The position numbers and the translations under genes are program-made. Under the pieces are notes generated by a model. That model worked only from the letters and a program-made list of their open reading frames with translations. It was not told where the DNA came from and ran no database searches. From the NCBI GenBank assembly GCA_964036275.1, contig OZ038440.1, positions 3,943,690 through 4,007,689 of the forward strand: DNA of 64,000 bases, given 5' to 3'. Positions within the stretch are counted from its first letter, which is position 1. Each line of letters opens with the position of its first letter. The stretch is from Litoditis marina. Taxonomy: Eukaryota > Nematoda > Chromadorea > Rhabditida > Rhabditidae. This document shows positions 26,101-39,060 of this stretch, one piece after another.

Positions 26101-29100
26101 ACTGCAGAAAAAAATTATGAAATTGAACCCTTGATTTGCAAGAAATGTATAAGTACTAAAAGACTGCGAAGAATTCAAAAAACACCCAATTCTTGAAAGT
26201 ACGGAATTTCAAATTGCAAAAAGGACGCAAAAGGGATAATTATGACTTTAAGTAGGAACAGAATCAGTCGCAAAAAGTGAAAAAAATTTTGCATTGAGAA
26301 AGCGTACAGTCTGAACATTGGCGAGAGCTGGAGAACACACCTAATACTGATTAAGTCACTAGTAAAATGAAAAGTTGAGAGAAACTTACAGATCGCCTTT
26401 TGGTACGAGACTGTCCCGCTGAGTAGCACTCAAGTGAGCGGGAAGTTCGAGTGATCCTCCAGAATCCTGCTGAACATCCTTTAGGGAGCTTCTGAAGTAT
26501 TGAATCAGGTTAGAATTATACAATTTAATTGTAACACAAATATTATGAACTTGAATAATTAGTAGTTGTTTTCCTAGAAGATTTATCAATTGTTATATTC
26601 TCTCTTTCCCAAGCAATCCTTCACGATATAGCTAGCTCTATACCGCTGTGTATGTAGTTTGATCTCTTTGCTGTTTGATCAAAATTTGTGAGTTGAAGCA
26701 TTTATGAAGATCAAACTACAACACGACGATTTGCTCACTTCTCTTATGAAGATATCACAATCACTCTCACCTTTTTCTCGGTGGAATAGCAGATTGGGAA
26801 TCGATTCTGGTGACAGCATCATGTTTCACCGGAGGCTTCCAATCCTGGAAAAAACTCAAATTTCAAATACAGTCTGCAAATTCATGGTTTTTCTCCGAAT
26901 GTAAAACTTGGCAGTTAGAAAAATGTCAGATACGGCCAGTTCATCGAAATTTGAGTCAGTCATACAGGTAGAATGGCAAACAAACAGCGAGGTGTTGAGC
27001 GAACTTTTCGATACTTTAAATACATTTTGTGTTGAAAGTTTCAACAATTTGAGCGAATATCACTGTAAAGTAAGATTTCAACACCTCTGAAGTGACAACT
27101 CGTAACTCTTATTTGAGATGTAGTTGTTGAGTTCACCTCCATGTCCATCCGTGCAGCTAGTTTTGCAGCCAGTTCCTGGGCGGCTTTATCCATATTATCT
27201 TCCTCATCCGGGTCAAACGTGGGCGATGCTGCTTTTTTGCCTGGAGGCTCAAATTTGTTCGGAATGATTCTTCTATGGACCATAAACACGACATGAAAAG
27301 TATACGACATTCAACTTCGTTACTAAACCATTTCGTTTCAGATACCGAACTCTGTATCAATATTAATGAATATTCACGCCAGAATTTTCTTTGAAATCAC
27401 TGAAACATCTTACAAATAGTCCAACCTTGTTGTTTGAGCTTCTTCTTCAGAATTTTTGCATTTTTCTGCTCGTCCAATCGTTTCTGAATTTCTCGTTGCG
27501 TTGAACTGTTGACGTAGCCCTGCTCACCTCTGAAGTTGAAAAACAGTTACGTTTTACTAAAGTTAAATGATATCCAAGCTATAGTAGTGTAAATACACGT
27601 GTAAACGTCATGAATTCTCGTGGAACCATACGCAAAATAGCACGTTTGTAATAGGAAATTGTACATGTGTTCCTGTTTACTCTCATACCTTCAAGTAAAC
27701 CACCCACAAGTCGATGAGTAAGTAACAGTTGCGAAATGTATAACATGAAATAATCACTGTTTTCCTTAATCAAATTGAACTTTGCACTTAATGTAAACCA
27801 AAAACTCACCCTATCTCTGCCAGATAACTTTCGTCCTTTATGTCATTCGCAGCCGTCGTCTCACTCAGATTCTTCAGCTGTTCTTCTGTACTTTTCACGG
27901 CCACACTCACCTTAAAAAACCGAATGTTTACCGTTCTCTAACTTGGAAATCTTAACGAATATTGAGAGAAATCAAGTTCAATGGATTCTCTATAATCAAT
28001 GATAATCACTGAAAATGTCTTCACGGTTTGAAAAACAGATCAAGAGAACAAACTCAGAAAACAGAACATAGCTCACATGTTTTCACGTCACGTGAACTTT
28101 CAAGAAAAACTAGGAGTAGTTCTCTCATTTATCTATTGATGTATCATTAATCTAATCACTCACTTTTTCAGTCATTTTCTTGAACTGCGTCCACGCGTCG
28201 TCCTCTTTTTCCGGAACATTGGCCGGATGCGGGGCGTTTGGTCGTGGGGGAGGCGGTCGTGCTGCCGGTGGAGGTCGCGCTGGCGGGATCGCTGAACGTT
28301 ATTTTATCATCATAATTTGTGAATGAGTCCCCACATCATTGTTCTGCGGCTCAACAAATATTAACTATGATGATTCAGGGACATAAGAAACATTAATAAC
28401 TAAGTTGAACGATTCTGCAACTTGAAGGTTTCTGGGGTCGTTCCAGCAAAATATCGTACATTTCGGTGAATCATTAATTTGGCATCTAAACGTACAGAAC
28501 CTTCATTCCGACAAATAAAGTAGGCGTATTGCCCTAATGAAAATATAACTAGCGGTTCATGATTTTTCAAATAATGTAGTTGGTTACCGTGCGTTCCTTC
28601 CTGGTGATCGGGTACGGGACTCTTCGGAGGTGCCGGTCTAGATGGAGGCGCCGGCCGACTAGGAGTAGTCTTTTCTTGGCCCTCAGTCACATTCTCCGAG
28701 GTAGCTGTAGCTGCAGATTCGTGCTGAGAATCCCAACCAAACGGGTCTGGTACCGGTGGTGGTCTGAAATTTGAACGTTTCACCTGTCATGTAATTTCTT
28801 CGAAAATTTTTAGTTACTCGGTAATTATCAAAACTACAAATCATCATCACAACTGAACAAATACAAGGGTAATTCATTTGTGGATCGTTGTGGATCGAAT
28901 TCCAAAACTTGAAGTTTCCAAAATAAACGTTCAGTATCTGTTCAAGACAAAAAAAGAGGTTCGTTGTCGTAAAGGTCGAATGAACTAACTGTCTGAACAG
29001 AGGAGTTGTGAAGACAGGCGGTCGCGGTGGTGGAGGAGGATGCGGTGTATGCGCACTTTGTTCCTCCGTGGATGGAAGTCCGGCTTCGTGATCTAAAGGG

Positions 29101-32100
29101 TTGGTTTGATGAGCATGATATTAAGGCTTCGTAATAATAAAAATCTACCAAATCGGGAAGTGATGAAAATCCGGAGGATCGGTAAATGAAAACATACAAT
29201 TAATCATACCACCATCCAAAAGTCCTAGTGACACAATTATATTTTGTTCAAATAAAATAACCTAATATACAATTAATTGTTTGTTTGCTGAGCTTTGACA
29301 TCTGAAACAACTTTTCGATCATTCGTTCGATCTTCAACTGTTGCAATGGCCGATTCGCGTTATGTTTTTTGGTGATTATTACTTTTACAGTACAATGAAG
29401 AAGTTTGTCGAATACAAAATGGCTCAATAGTTTTTGTTTCAGTAGTTCCATTACGTAACACCGATCCAATATAAACTAACCAATCTGGGCCTGGGTCTCT
29501 CCTTGAGCGTCGTAGCCATACTGATGTTCATCTTGGGTTGAGCTCTGAGTTTGATCTATTGATTGTTCATGATAGGACGACTGAGTTGGTTCATAACTAG
29601 CAGGATACTGTTCCTGGTTTGTAGTTTGATCGTAACTGGTGGGATACGATTCTTGGTTTGTACTTTGATCGTAGTAACTCTGTTCTCCTCCTTGGTCGTA
29701 CCCAACGTGGTAGGCTGCTGTTGTATAATCGTACACCGTTGCTGGGTACGCATCAATTGTAGTTGGCTGATCATATCCTGCCGATGTCACTTCGTTTGGT
29801 GCTTCTACAACAGGCGCCTCAGTGGAAGATGCTGCTACTGTTTCCTGGTCGGTTGTAGTTTGATAATTCGCATTGTCTTGAGTTCCGTAGTCATATGCTC
29901 CTTGACCATAATCAGTCGAACTATAGTCGTAACCAGATGTTGTTCCCTCAGTACCGTAACCCGTTCCGCCCTGTGCGTACTGTGGATCTTGTTGGTAGTC
30001 GTACTGACCCGTTTCTTGGTTATAGGATGAGGCGGTCTGCTCATAGGTCGAACTACCTTGGTATTCCGGGTTACTCGGATCATAGCCGGAACCAGTCTGG
30101 TTATAGGCGACTGTATTCTGGTTATACTCAGATGTACTCTGATTACACGTGGCTGTAGTTTGGTAGTAGCTGGCGTCGTAGGTTGCTCCGTTTTGATCAT
30201 ATCCCACGTGGTAGGCTGCGGCCGTGTAATCGTACTCGGTCGGCTGCTCGTATGGAACTCCGTTCTGGTCGTAGCCGGCATTGTAGGGGTCGTTGTTCGT
30301 AGGGTCGGGATAATCAGTGGCGTTTTGATCATAAGCGGGGTATGCACTACCATCGTAACCTTCATATCCCTCTTGTTGGCTGGAAAGAAGAAGGAGTTAC
30401 ATTGGACAACAATTTACCTCTAAACCAATGTGGGTTTTTTTCTGGCTAGTTATTTTCAATAGAAAAACACTATTATAAGCACATTGAGTTAATAATGAGT
30501 ACTCTTTTAACTTTTTTCGGCTTAGACTAGGGACTTATTAATTGTTATTTATAGGTGACCTATTAATAAAAGGTGGGCGAAACGTTCCATTTCTTCTGAT
30601 GAAAATGTCCACCGAACTGTTTTTGATTATTTGCAGGACAAACATGCATATATTTTCGTTGTAGACCAAAACTAATAAGGCAACATTTATACGGATTGAA
30701 TTTATTTGTGATTGAACTGATTTCAACTGTTATTTGATTTGAGAATAGATTTATAAACTTGCAACATTAATAAGGATTAAATTTACCTATAATCATAATG
30801 TTGCGAAGGGTCGTAGTTTGGATCGACATCCCACTGTTGCAGATCGTAGTTCCAGATGTAACCTAAAAACTTTCTATGTAATCAATGTAAGCAAAGTATA
30901 AAATATTATGTAACATTGTAACATCAATGAAAGTATTTGATTCCAACAACATTAACAAGTTTGTCTGTTTGATCCAAGAGCAAATGTTAGTGCTGATAAC
31001 TATACCTGGGTACGCGTTTGGATCGTAGCTCTGATCCGTGTCTGTTTCTGCTATCGGAACTTCTTGCACAGTGGTTTCTGAAGTATCTCCTACTTCTGTA
31101 GTGGCGTCAACTGCAGGTTCCGTTTCTGCAGTTTCTGGTACAACGGCATCTTCATTCAGAATTTCGGACGACGGTTGTGGGTGCACGTCGGCTTCTGTAC
31201 TGCCTCTGTTGGCTAATTCGGCAGAAAACGGTTCCGATAAATTGTTTTCTGGTTCAACCGCTGCCGGCATCACGTCGGCTTCCGAAGCGAGTTCCACGGT
31301 TGCAATGTCCGGTATGGTCTCAGTCGTGAGCTCATTGGGAGGAGTTGCGGAACTTTTCAAAACCTGAAAAACACCCATTAGGAAACAACAAACTTTGGTC
31401 CGAGTTTTGCTTTTATTCCCACACTGTTATACCACTTACAACTCCCCATTATGTTTTTCAAAAGCTGTTGTTAGCACTAAATGTCTATTTTTTCTTGTTC
31501 AATATGTGATTACCTCAATTTACAATCAAATATTCTAGGAACTGTTTTGAAACACAATATTTTTTCGCACTCTGTAACAAATTAATGAAATAGCACGTTA
31601 TCCCCGCTACAATTACGTGAACCCAAAAACAGTCGTAACGCTTAATTCAATTCATTAGTTCGTTGTCGCGAGTTGCTGAAACATACTATAACAAGGAGGA
31701 AGACTAGGTTAGCAATGGTTTTCTATCTGTCAAGAAAACCATCTCACCTTTCGAACCTTGGCCCGTTCCATCTGCATGTCCTCAGAGAAGGTGGGCTGGT
31801 CATCGTCTTGAGAGGTCTAAAATTAAAAACTCTGATATCCTACCTGTTTTTCAAGTCACAAGGATCTTTTCCAAAATTCTATATCATTTCTACTTTATCT
31901 CCAAACTTTTCGTAAGATTCTGGTTTTCTCAGTTTGCTCGTCCCACTATTTGTCTCTCAAATCCCAAATCGATCACGAAACTTGATATGAGGAGGGAATA
32001 GAAAACATTGCACGTCATTAATTAATGTAGATATTTGATGTTTGAATGATCCCGTTATTCACAGTAAGTTTCATATACAATATATCGGTCAAAATGCACA

Positions 32101-35100
32101 CATGTTTCGTTGCTACATAATATGCCTTGCCGGAAATATCCATTCACAACTCTGGGGAGAGCATGTTAATTATTGTTATTGATTGAGGTAAAAACAAAAT
32201 AGAAAAAATGAATACGTCGGCAAATACAAAATTCAAGGGAGTCGTACAGTAAAGAGGGTCGAATAAATTGATAGTGAGATCTTACCGTCAGTGAAGTCCG
32301 TTCCGGTTTAGCCGGAGGAACAGCGGTGTTCTCCATCCGCTCTGAAAATCAACTGTTGAGTTTCTGACCTCAAACTGGTTCACATATGTACGTGAATGAT
32401 TTAACGACAATTATACAGCATTCTGTGACAATCAGTTTTTGCAGTTTTTAGTGAATATTTGAGAGCAAACTTTGTATTCTCTGAATATCACTCTGCAAGC
32501 GTATTCATTAAGTTCATTTCACTCATCTAAATCGCAAAATGTATATATCAACAGAACAATCCTTGATGTGCAACATCACCACAAGGCCAAGTCCACACAA
32601 GAGAAAGCGTTATTCGGAAAACTAGTAAACTTCAATTCAACGTAGAATCTCATGACTTATAGAAACTACTTATTCAACTCATTAATCAACAATGTTCAAC
32701 GCAATAACAACTAACAAAAGGTGTTTACGGTTGCTCATCAAAATGTTCATATTTCTCCAATAAAACGTCATGAAACAGAAGCATTTATAGAACGAGAACC
32801 CTGATTCCTGAAGTACCCTGGGGGCATGTAGATCGATGAGTCAACAGAGAGAGAAAGAGGGGGACGCATTATGCGAGAAAGCTGGCCAAATGGATTAGGC
32901 AATAGAAGAGGTGGCAAGGTACTTATTGACAGAATTAGAACAACCGAATGACGAAATGACTGGTTTCAACTATACTGTTAGTCAATTGCACAGTCACGTG
33001 AAACATGTTGAACACAGCACAACTTAGAAACGTGCAATGAAAAAGTGCACAATTCCTCATTAGAATGCTAACTTTACGTGACTTTTCAATTTACTTCTAG
33101 TATAATGAAAACTGAAAAAGTTATCAATGTTCTGTAAAATAAGGACCTATTGTGTTTCTCTTTCTACTGTTTCGTGAAATCAGGAACAAAAAGATCTCTG
33201 AGACCTTCCGAGATGAGGAGTACAGAAACTATTTCAACCTAAAATTGGACAAATTAGCGATTTTCAAGGTTTTCGAGAGTTTTTTTTGTTCTGAGAAGTG
33301 TAATGATTGCAGTCTCATGAGAACCTATAGAGATTATAATGTTTTTAAAATACGTCGTTTCATGACGCTTTATTTTTAGATTTCGTAAACAATTTCATGA
33401 ATAGGAATTGTCGCGCATTAAGTGTGGATCGGCTGTATTACTGTTTTACATCGTTCAGCTTAATTCAATCCAGAATTGTCCTGTCCTTTCTGGCAATCAA
33501 AGTGTCGCAGAGTGCTTTCTATTGGGATTATAATCGCATATATATTCACGGCTCTCAATAATAGAATGAGGGAGATAAGGTTTCCAGTCAATACGACTGT
33601 CCCATCAACTTGGGGAGAGGGGAAAAACTAAAAATTCATGATTCTAAATAGAGCTGGTAAAATTTTCGAAACCTCGTCGGAGGTATAAACATTTACTATT
33701 GGTGACACGACTGTTCCAATGAAATTTTAATGGAATGCATCAATGCGAAGCCGTTAAACTCTGTATTTTGCTTTGAAATTTTTTTCAAATTTTTCAATTA
33801 AGCACTTCCGAACCTATCAAATTCAGTTCAGCAAAACAGTCGGTTGTACGTAAAACAAAGAAATATAAGTTTTTGAATTAGTCACAAGTGCCATTCTAAA
33901 TAATAATAAGAAGAAGAATGATTTATGTTCCTTCGAGAAAGACAAATGTACATTATTCCTAGACGGGGAAATCATTAGAGGTGCTCAGAGACGTGGAGAG
34001 GTACTCTCGCCGCAGGAAGCCCCGCCCACATAGTAAATTATGTAAATCCATGCGACACTCTTTCTCTTTTCCCGGTTTGCACTTGCAAATATACATAAAT
34101 AGACTAAGTAAACCAATGAAGCAAATCTCATTCAAGGAACGCCTCAGAATCTAATGATAATGTGTACTGAGGCCGTATTTATGAACATCCCGCTTTTTAT
34201 CACAGATCTATGCTCTCACATCCCGGTGTAGCAGTGTTGTGAAATAGTGTGCAAAGCGAGGAACGCAGAATGGGATGAAGATGCCGGGATGTTCTAGTAT
34301 TCGTACTCTGGTTAAGTACGAAATATATTGTGTTCACTCTGATACTTATGGTGTATCACTATTATATTAGTAATATTATGTACAGTTGGCCGGCGCGTAT
34401 GTATGGCATTTTTGCTGTTAATACCAAATGTATTAGCTGAAAACAGCAAACTTGTGTTTTTGAATGTTTTAAACGAAACTAGCGTCGAAAATAGGTATAG
34501 TTTTAGTGCAATTGTAAGAAACTTAATTGTTGTCGACAAACTGTAATCGATCTAGAGTATTTTCAGAAGCAACTTGCACAATCAGTGTGTCTAATGTGTA
34601 CAACGGAGCATAATAGGAGTCGTAAAGGAAACGCGGGCAATCTAGGTAGTGAAAGGGTTGCCATTAACTCGATCGGGATGAAAGAATAAAAGCGTGAACG
34701 TGTAAAATGCAGAAAATAAAGTTTTGTGTGAATCGGAATAAAAGTAATTGACATGTTTTCCAACCTTTCATATCTTCGAAGTTTTCCCACTCCATGCTGG
34801 TTCTCCGGTTGATAACCGGCGGTGGTGGAGCCTGCAAACAGATAAGTGAAAAGGACAATGTACATGGAAACAAACTATACAGAAGTTGTAGAAATCTACG
34901 CCGCAATTGGTGTGTGGTATTCAAACTCTTTCACAGGTGTGTAAATTCTATAGATCATTTTTCACTTGTTCTGCTTTTTGTTCAACGTGGCTTATATTTT
35001 TTCCCAGCAAATACCTTTTCGCATGCGACGTTTTTTTCGTATTGACAACGACACCCAAGCATATCGGAAACCAAACAGGAGATTTCAACATTTCACTGTA

Positions 35101-37600
35101 TGTATTACACCCAGGTGAAAATACTGTACCTTATCCTTGTACTTTGGATTTTCTTCCAAAATATCTCCGTCGTATCCGTTGAGTGGAGTAGTTCGTCCAG
35201 AAACACTGGCTCTACTCTGAAACATATGTGTGAGAACATTTGGGCTGTAGTTTGATCTTTGATCTGCATGCACGGAACTATTTTATAATCACGACTGAAC
35301 GATGACGGGGGCAAACTACATACACAGCGCTTCAGAACTACACCATCGACCTAATTTTCTCTCAAACACTATATATTTACATATTGACTATCACGATTAC
35401 TCGTTGATATATGCGTGTAAACACATTATTGTAAAATGTAAGCACATATATATATTTTTTTCAACGGATTGTTTCGTTTAATGTACCGTTTAATAACCTA
35501 CAGGGTTGGTGAAATAGTTTTCTCATATTACACAAAGGTGTGTAGAGCACACTCCGAAAGGTGTTTTGGATGATTTAGTTTGATCTTATAATTCACCTGG
35601 TTCGGGATTTGTTGAGCCATGCTTTCGTAGAAATCTGAGTAGGGCATGTCGGATTTTCTTCGCCGGGAACCTGGAATTTCTACTTATTGTATTGTAATAT
35701 TTCCTGTTTCACTGTTCGTGTAGTCTTTTCTTTTTTGTATTTTATTTAAAACTACCGCATTAGCGAACGGTTCTGTCGCCCTCTCAATACAATTCATTAC
35801 GTGAGGAAATTCATTGATAGTGTGCACTTTTCGTAAATTTATGCATACTCATATGGAATTAGAAACTCACTCGGTATAGATACTTTGATTCGTTCCGTCT
35901 TTTTCTCTTCTTCTTGTACTTCTGGAGCCACAAAGGCTAGTGTCTCGAGTGTACACTGCGAGGTCGGAGTCGTCGGTCGCCGGCGTTGAATCGTCGAGTT
36001 ACTGTACTCGCGACGGAGCGCAGCGTGTTCAGAGTCCTAAACAGAATGGTCACATTTCACAAAACCCAAAAGATACATGACTGTTTTTTCACAACTATTT
36101 GCGATGACTAAGTTTGAGTGTAGTATCATACGTAGATTTTTTGGGTTTTGTTCTTCCAGTGTGACTGACAACGCATGCATTTTGAGAATCATGGAACATA
36201 TTAGAAACGTTCGAACCGAAAGAATTCAATAACATTGTTCATGAAAGCTGACAGACCGGCACGTGACGTGCAAACGCGGATGGCGGTCCACTGGCGGTAG
36301 CGGGTGGTACTGAAATGTATCGAGAATTAAAATTGGATAAATTACTTTTCATTGATTCTAACAATTTACACGTTTAGTAGTATGCACTCTCGATCCCTCT
36401 GTGTGTGGAAATGTGTTGTGGTTTCATCTAAGTGTTTTCAATAATTTAGTTGGGTAATACTATTCAAATGCGTAACATGAAATATGAAAAAGTGGAGTAT
36501 AATAGAATGTTAGTTGTGAAAAATAATGAGAATAGTTGAATCAATGATCGATGAACCCCCATTTTGACAGTAAATCGTGCACATTAGTTAATGTTTTGCT
36601 GAACCAACCGGTGACCATGGCATTCTCGATCTCCAGATCAGCCTCTTCGTCCTCCTGTGCGATGAGACTCTTGTGCAGCTCGTGCTCCTGATCGGAATGG
36701 CCCGGTCCCGGAACGGCCATCTTGTACTTCTGGGTCTCCCCCAAACAGGGATCCACCTCCATCTCGTTCGCCGAGGACTTCGCTTGACACTGAATATGAC
36801 AAAGACAATAATGAGAGATTAATCATGTGAAATAAACTCATCAAATTATGCCAACAATAACAACTTTAACCTCATGTTTTGCAGTTTTCTCCTGCTAACA
36901 ACTTTTACTTTTATTGAGATTGTGGTCATAGAACACACGTATTATTATATATATTATATTATTTTATATATATTAACACACGTTCTCAAATGCTCAATAG
37001 TTTGCGAAAACCAAAATTTTATTGGCCATATTTTTCAAAAAATCGCAAAGACTACCTACTACCAACTTAGAACCCCTCTATCTGAAAACTAAACAGTTGT
37101 TCGGGACCATTTAGCAATCTAATTTTTACAAAGTTTGAAACTCACCACTTCAATAATGGTGTCGTTTGTGTCGCTCGTCTTCATTCCCTCTACGTGGTCC
37201 AGGTCGAGCTCCGGCGGAAGTTCCGGTGCCGGTGGGAGCTCGGCGTCAATCGACTGCGTGAAAGAACGCATTGCTCGAAACGAAGCCGCGCGATCTCAAA
37301 AAGTCAGATACATAATATCAACGGAAGAACTGAGAACGCAATATATATGAAAATGCTGAGGTGAGGCCAATTTCGGAACCGTATTTCGATTGTTATTTTA
37401 GACCTACGTGTTTTCAACTATTGTATAATGATTGCTTATCAGTGTGGAAATATCATAAATGTCAATATTTTTTTGAAGTGTAGCAAATCCTGTAGAAAGT
37501 GTAGTTTACCGTCAGAACTGACGTCTTCCTCTATTGAGCCTCTGAATGCATTTCGACCGGCGTGGGGATTGAACTCTTGACTTGCATCTCGCCAAGCCAT
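18771..37600 (-). CDS. unc-41: Stonin, endocytic adaptor with mu-homology domain (about 1,790 aa)
   Basis: 38 minus-strand exons join in one frame: 37510-37600, 37146-37273, 36609-36789, 36257-36309, 35871-36036, 35597-35670, 35130-35216, 34765-34831, 32286-32341, 31748-31816, 31006-31363, 30787-30862, 29481-30379, 28990-29092, 28588-28763, 28164-28291, 27810-27910, 27426-27529, 27137-27240, 26771-26844, 26390-26491, 26002-26101, 25637-25738, 25220-25341, 24776-24866, 24416-24522, 24055-24172, 23647-23773, 22994-23196, 22563-22712, 22125-22274, 21612-21695, 21260-21396, 20841-20904, 20026-20189, 19631-19817, 19171-19313, 18771-18897. The start is MAWRDASQEF. The N-terminal half is acidic, Pro-rich and low-complexity. 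It includes a 299-codon Tyr/Gln-rich exon and DPF motifs (VPDPFGW, NNDPFAP, EYDPFAV) of the AP-2-ear-binding type. The C-terminal stonin/mu-homology region runs from about HPIKKKSFMAERCW through GEAKYEHVYRSLVWR to a DSSSDDDDK tail. Stonins recruit synaptotagmin in synaptic-vesicle endocytosis; worms have one, UNC-41. The exon 2 and 20137-region splice choices are the least certain. Confidence 0.9.
20309..20619. mobile_element. Low-complexity CGAGTTTT element, copy 2
   Basis: Same reiterated TCGAGTTTTCGAG interior as 14912-15033, about 310 bp, closing with TCGACTTTAACAACCCTAA. It sits in the stonin intron between 20189 and 20841. Open frames of 66-101 codons inside it arise from the repeat, not from a gene. 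Confidence 0.65.
23360..23469. repeat. Two-copy tandem duplication, 55-bp unit
   Basis: GAACTCATTCGTTTTCTG...TTCTTCTAATA is present twice head-to-tail and is identical as far as I can read. It lies in a stonin intron. Confidence 0.85.
23535..23576. repeat. TGTAGTTTGATC hairpin, copy in stonin intron
   Basis: TTGTAGTTTGATCTCG and its complement GGATCAAACTACAA are separated by about 12 bases. The right flank ACACAGCGAGATAG also recurs, inverted, beside the copy at 43311. Confidence 0.75.
24894..24977. repeat. Two-copy tandem duplication, 42-bp unit
   Basis: GTTCTGTGAGAAATTTTTTT... through CAGTTATAGCAA occurs twice in direct succession, in a stonin intron. Confidence 0.85.
26651..26722. repeat. 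TGTAGTTTGATC hairpin, copy in stonin intron
   Basis: ATGTAGTTTGATCTCTTTGC pairs with GATCAAACTACA at 26709-26720. The left flank CCGCTGTGT is shared with other copies. Confidence 0.7.
29481..30379 (-). other. Tyr/Gln-rich low-complexity exon of stonin (299 codons)
   Basis: A single 899-base exon, far longer than its neighbours (50-200 bases). It is built of YDQ, GYDQ, YQTT, SYDQTT and YEQ motifs. A longer internal duplication is visible: YDYTAAAYHVGYDQNG early and YDYTTAAYHVGYDQGG later. Charged residues are few apart from Asp and Glu. The composition is that of prion-like, phase-separating low-complexity domains (FET-protein style). Phase is 2 on entry and 1 on exit, so skipping it alone would keep length modulo 3 wrong. 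Its function is not known to me. Confidence 0.85.
32971..33105. repeat. Dispersed repeat, copy 1 (partner at 59751-59882)
   Basis: The TACTGTTAGTC...GCACAGTCACGT start, the AACACAGCA block, CCTCATTAG, and the TTTACGTGACTTTTCAATTTACTTC end occur in the same order at 59751-59882. About 130 bp, diverged, non-coding, in a stonin intron. Confidence 0.65.
34165..34320. repeat. Degenerate palindromic element of the GAGACGCAG family
   Basis: GAACATCCCG near 34187 mirrors CGGGATGTTC near 34287. The right half (GCAGAATGGGATGAAG...CGTACTCTGG) resembles the right half of the palindrome at 41668-41835. It lies in a stonin intron. Confidence 0.55.
35245..35328. repeat. TGTAGTTTGATC hairpin, copy in stonin intron
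   Basis: CTGTAGTTTGATC on the left and GGGGGCAAACTACA on the right, followed by the ACACAGCG flank seen in the other copies. Confidence 0.65.
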
Positions 37601-37620
37601 GGGGCATATAGCCTGTAAAT
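37601..37620 (-). promoter_or_regulatory. Short leader and splice acceptor before the stonin start codon
   Basis: On the minus strand ATTTACAG ends just 12 bases before the ATG at 37600. The very short leader fits SL1 trans-splicing, common in nematodes, or an upstream non-coding exon. No outron feature beyond the acceptor can be confirmed. Confidence 0.4.
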
Positions 37621-38922
37621 CATACTAGTGATGACTGTTTTTACGTTTCACGTGAGTCTCACAGTTCATTACATTGCAAAGACAACTACGGAATGGTTGA
37701 GTTGGTTAAGCGAGAAAATGACATAATTATAGACTTCTGAGTGCATGTTGATCGAGTGTGAGAATGGTTGGTGTGTAAATTTTGATTCGTCTAAGTACAT
37801 GTTTTATTTCTGAGTGGACTGTATGGTCAAGTATCACTAAGCTTAACAAACATTTTTTTCTTATCTGTTATTAGAAAAATACGATATTTATTACGAATCA
37901 AACTTGTTTCACTGACGGGTTCCATGTGTACGGCTTCCACTACTGTACAAACATCAATTTGGCCGTAATAAGAACTGTACTTTGAAAATAACTAATGAAC
38001 GTTTACAGGAAAATTCATTAATACATCCGAAAAGAACCGAATGGCAGAAGTAGACGATTCTCGATTATAACACTCGATTCTTTTTTCTGTCAGCTTGGTT
38101 TTACAACAACGATATGTAAGATATTTATTATGCATAATTTCTGGGAAACAGCTGGAGTATACAAAATTATATACATCTACTAAAAGTTTCAATACTTTCT
38201 AGAAAATCGATATTTCGTAGTTTTGCTAGCAGTCGTAGTAGAGCGGCGGTTGAAAATGAATTAGGAACGGCTTCGCGATGATTAACCAGGAGAGGCTCGA
38301 GCCATATCGGAAGAAGAAAGCAACGAATATTGGATGTCATCTCGAGATGTCGAACAAATAATATTTCATTCTCATTCTATTTTACTATTCCATAATCTTA
38401 TTCTGTTATTATATTATATTGTGCTCAGGACAGAATTATCATTCTAGTTACGATTTTTCTGCTCAACGTTAGCTACTTGTTACGCTTCTGCAGCCAACCT
38501 CATTAATGTGCGTGAAATTCTCTGATGAATGCATCGCAGACTTGTTTGATAGTTTGATTGAATGTCAATGGAACTTCAGTAAACTACAAAGTACAACACC
38601 AAAATGTTACCTACGTGAACACCTGAAATTGCAAATTGTTTTGTTAAAACCTTCCAAAGTGAAAAGCATCAGAACGCTTCATAGCGTTCCACGGTATACG
38701 TGAACATTTCAAATATTGAATTGCAGGCAGAAGAGAATAGGCGCAAAGTGGTCTGAGAATGGGGCATACCAATTAAGAAAGGAGCCGAGTTTGCAATCAG
38801 CAATGAATAAGAAAAGCAGATGGAAGATGGATTAAAGTGCAGGAGTTGCTTGAATACAAGATTTTTTCATTGAACAAATTGTGAAGAAGGCCTTATTTCG
38901 CTGCTCTGAAACAAAGTGGTGA
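37621..38922. other. Upstream flank of stonin
   Basis: No coding exon is recognised. The promoter of the stonin gene should lie in this interval or be shared with the repeat region to its right. Confidence 0.35.
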
Positions 38923-39060
38923 TTTCTGAATACGAAAAGTATACCCCTTTGTATTGTCAAATTTATACTTTAAAAAAACACATAAAAATTTTTGAACGGT
39001 AATTTCTGAATACAAAAATATACCCCTTTGTATTGTCAAATTTAAACTTGAAGATACACT
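38923..39060. repeat. Two-copy direct repeat, about 80-bp spacing
   Basis: TTTCTGAATAC..A..TATACCCC followed by TTTGTATTGTCAAATTTA occurs at 38923 and again at 39003. The copies are diverged between these cores. Confidence 0.7.

Noticed and set aside
29563..30423. Long plus-strand open frames opposite the Tyr-rich exon
   Set aside because: Shadow frames of the repetitive stonin exon, which has continuous splice-consistent coding on the minus strand.
37560..37612. tRNA-like T-arm (AGAGTTCAATCCCCACG on the minus strand)
   Set aside because: The sequence is the first coding exon of stonin (MAWRDASQEFNPHAG...). The frame and donor fit, and no cloverleaf can be completed.
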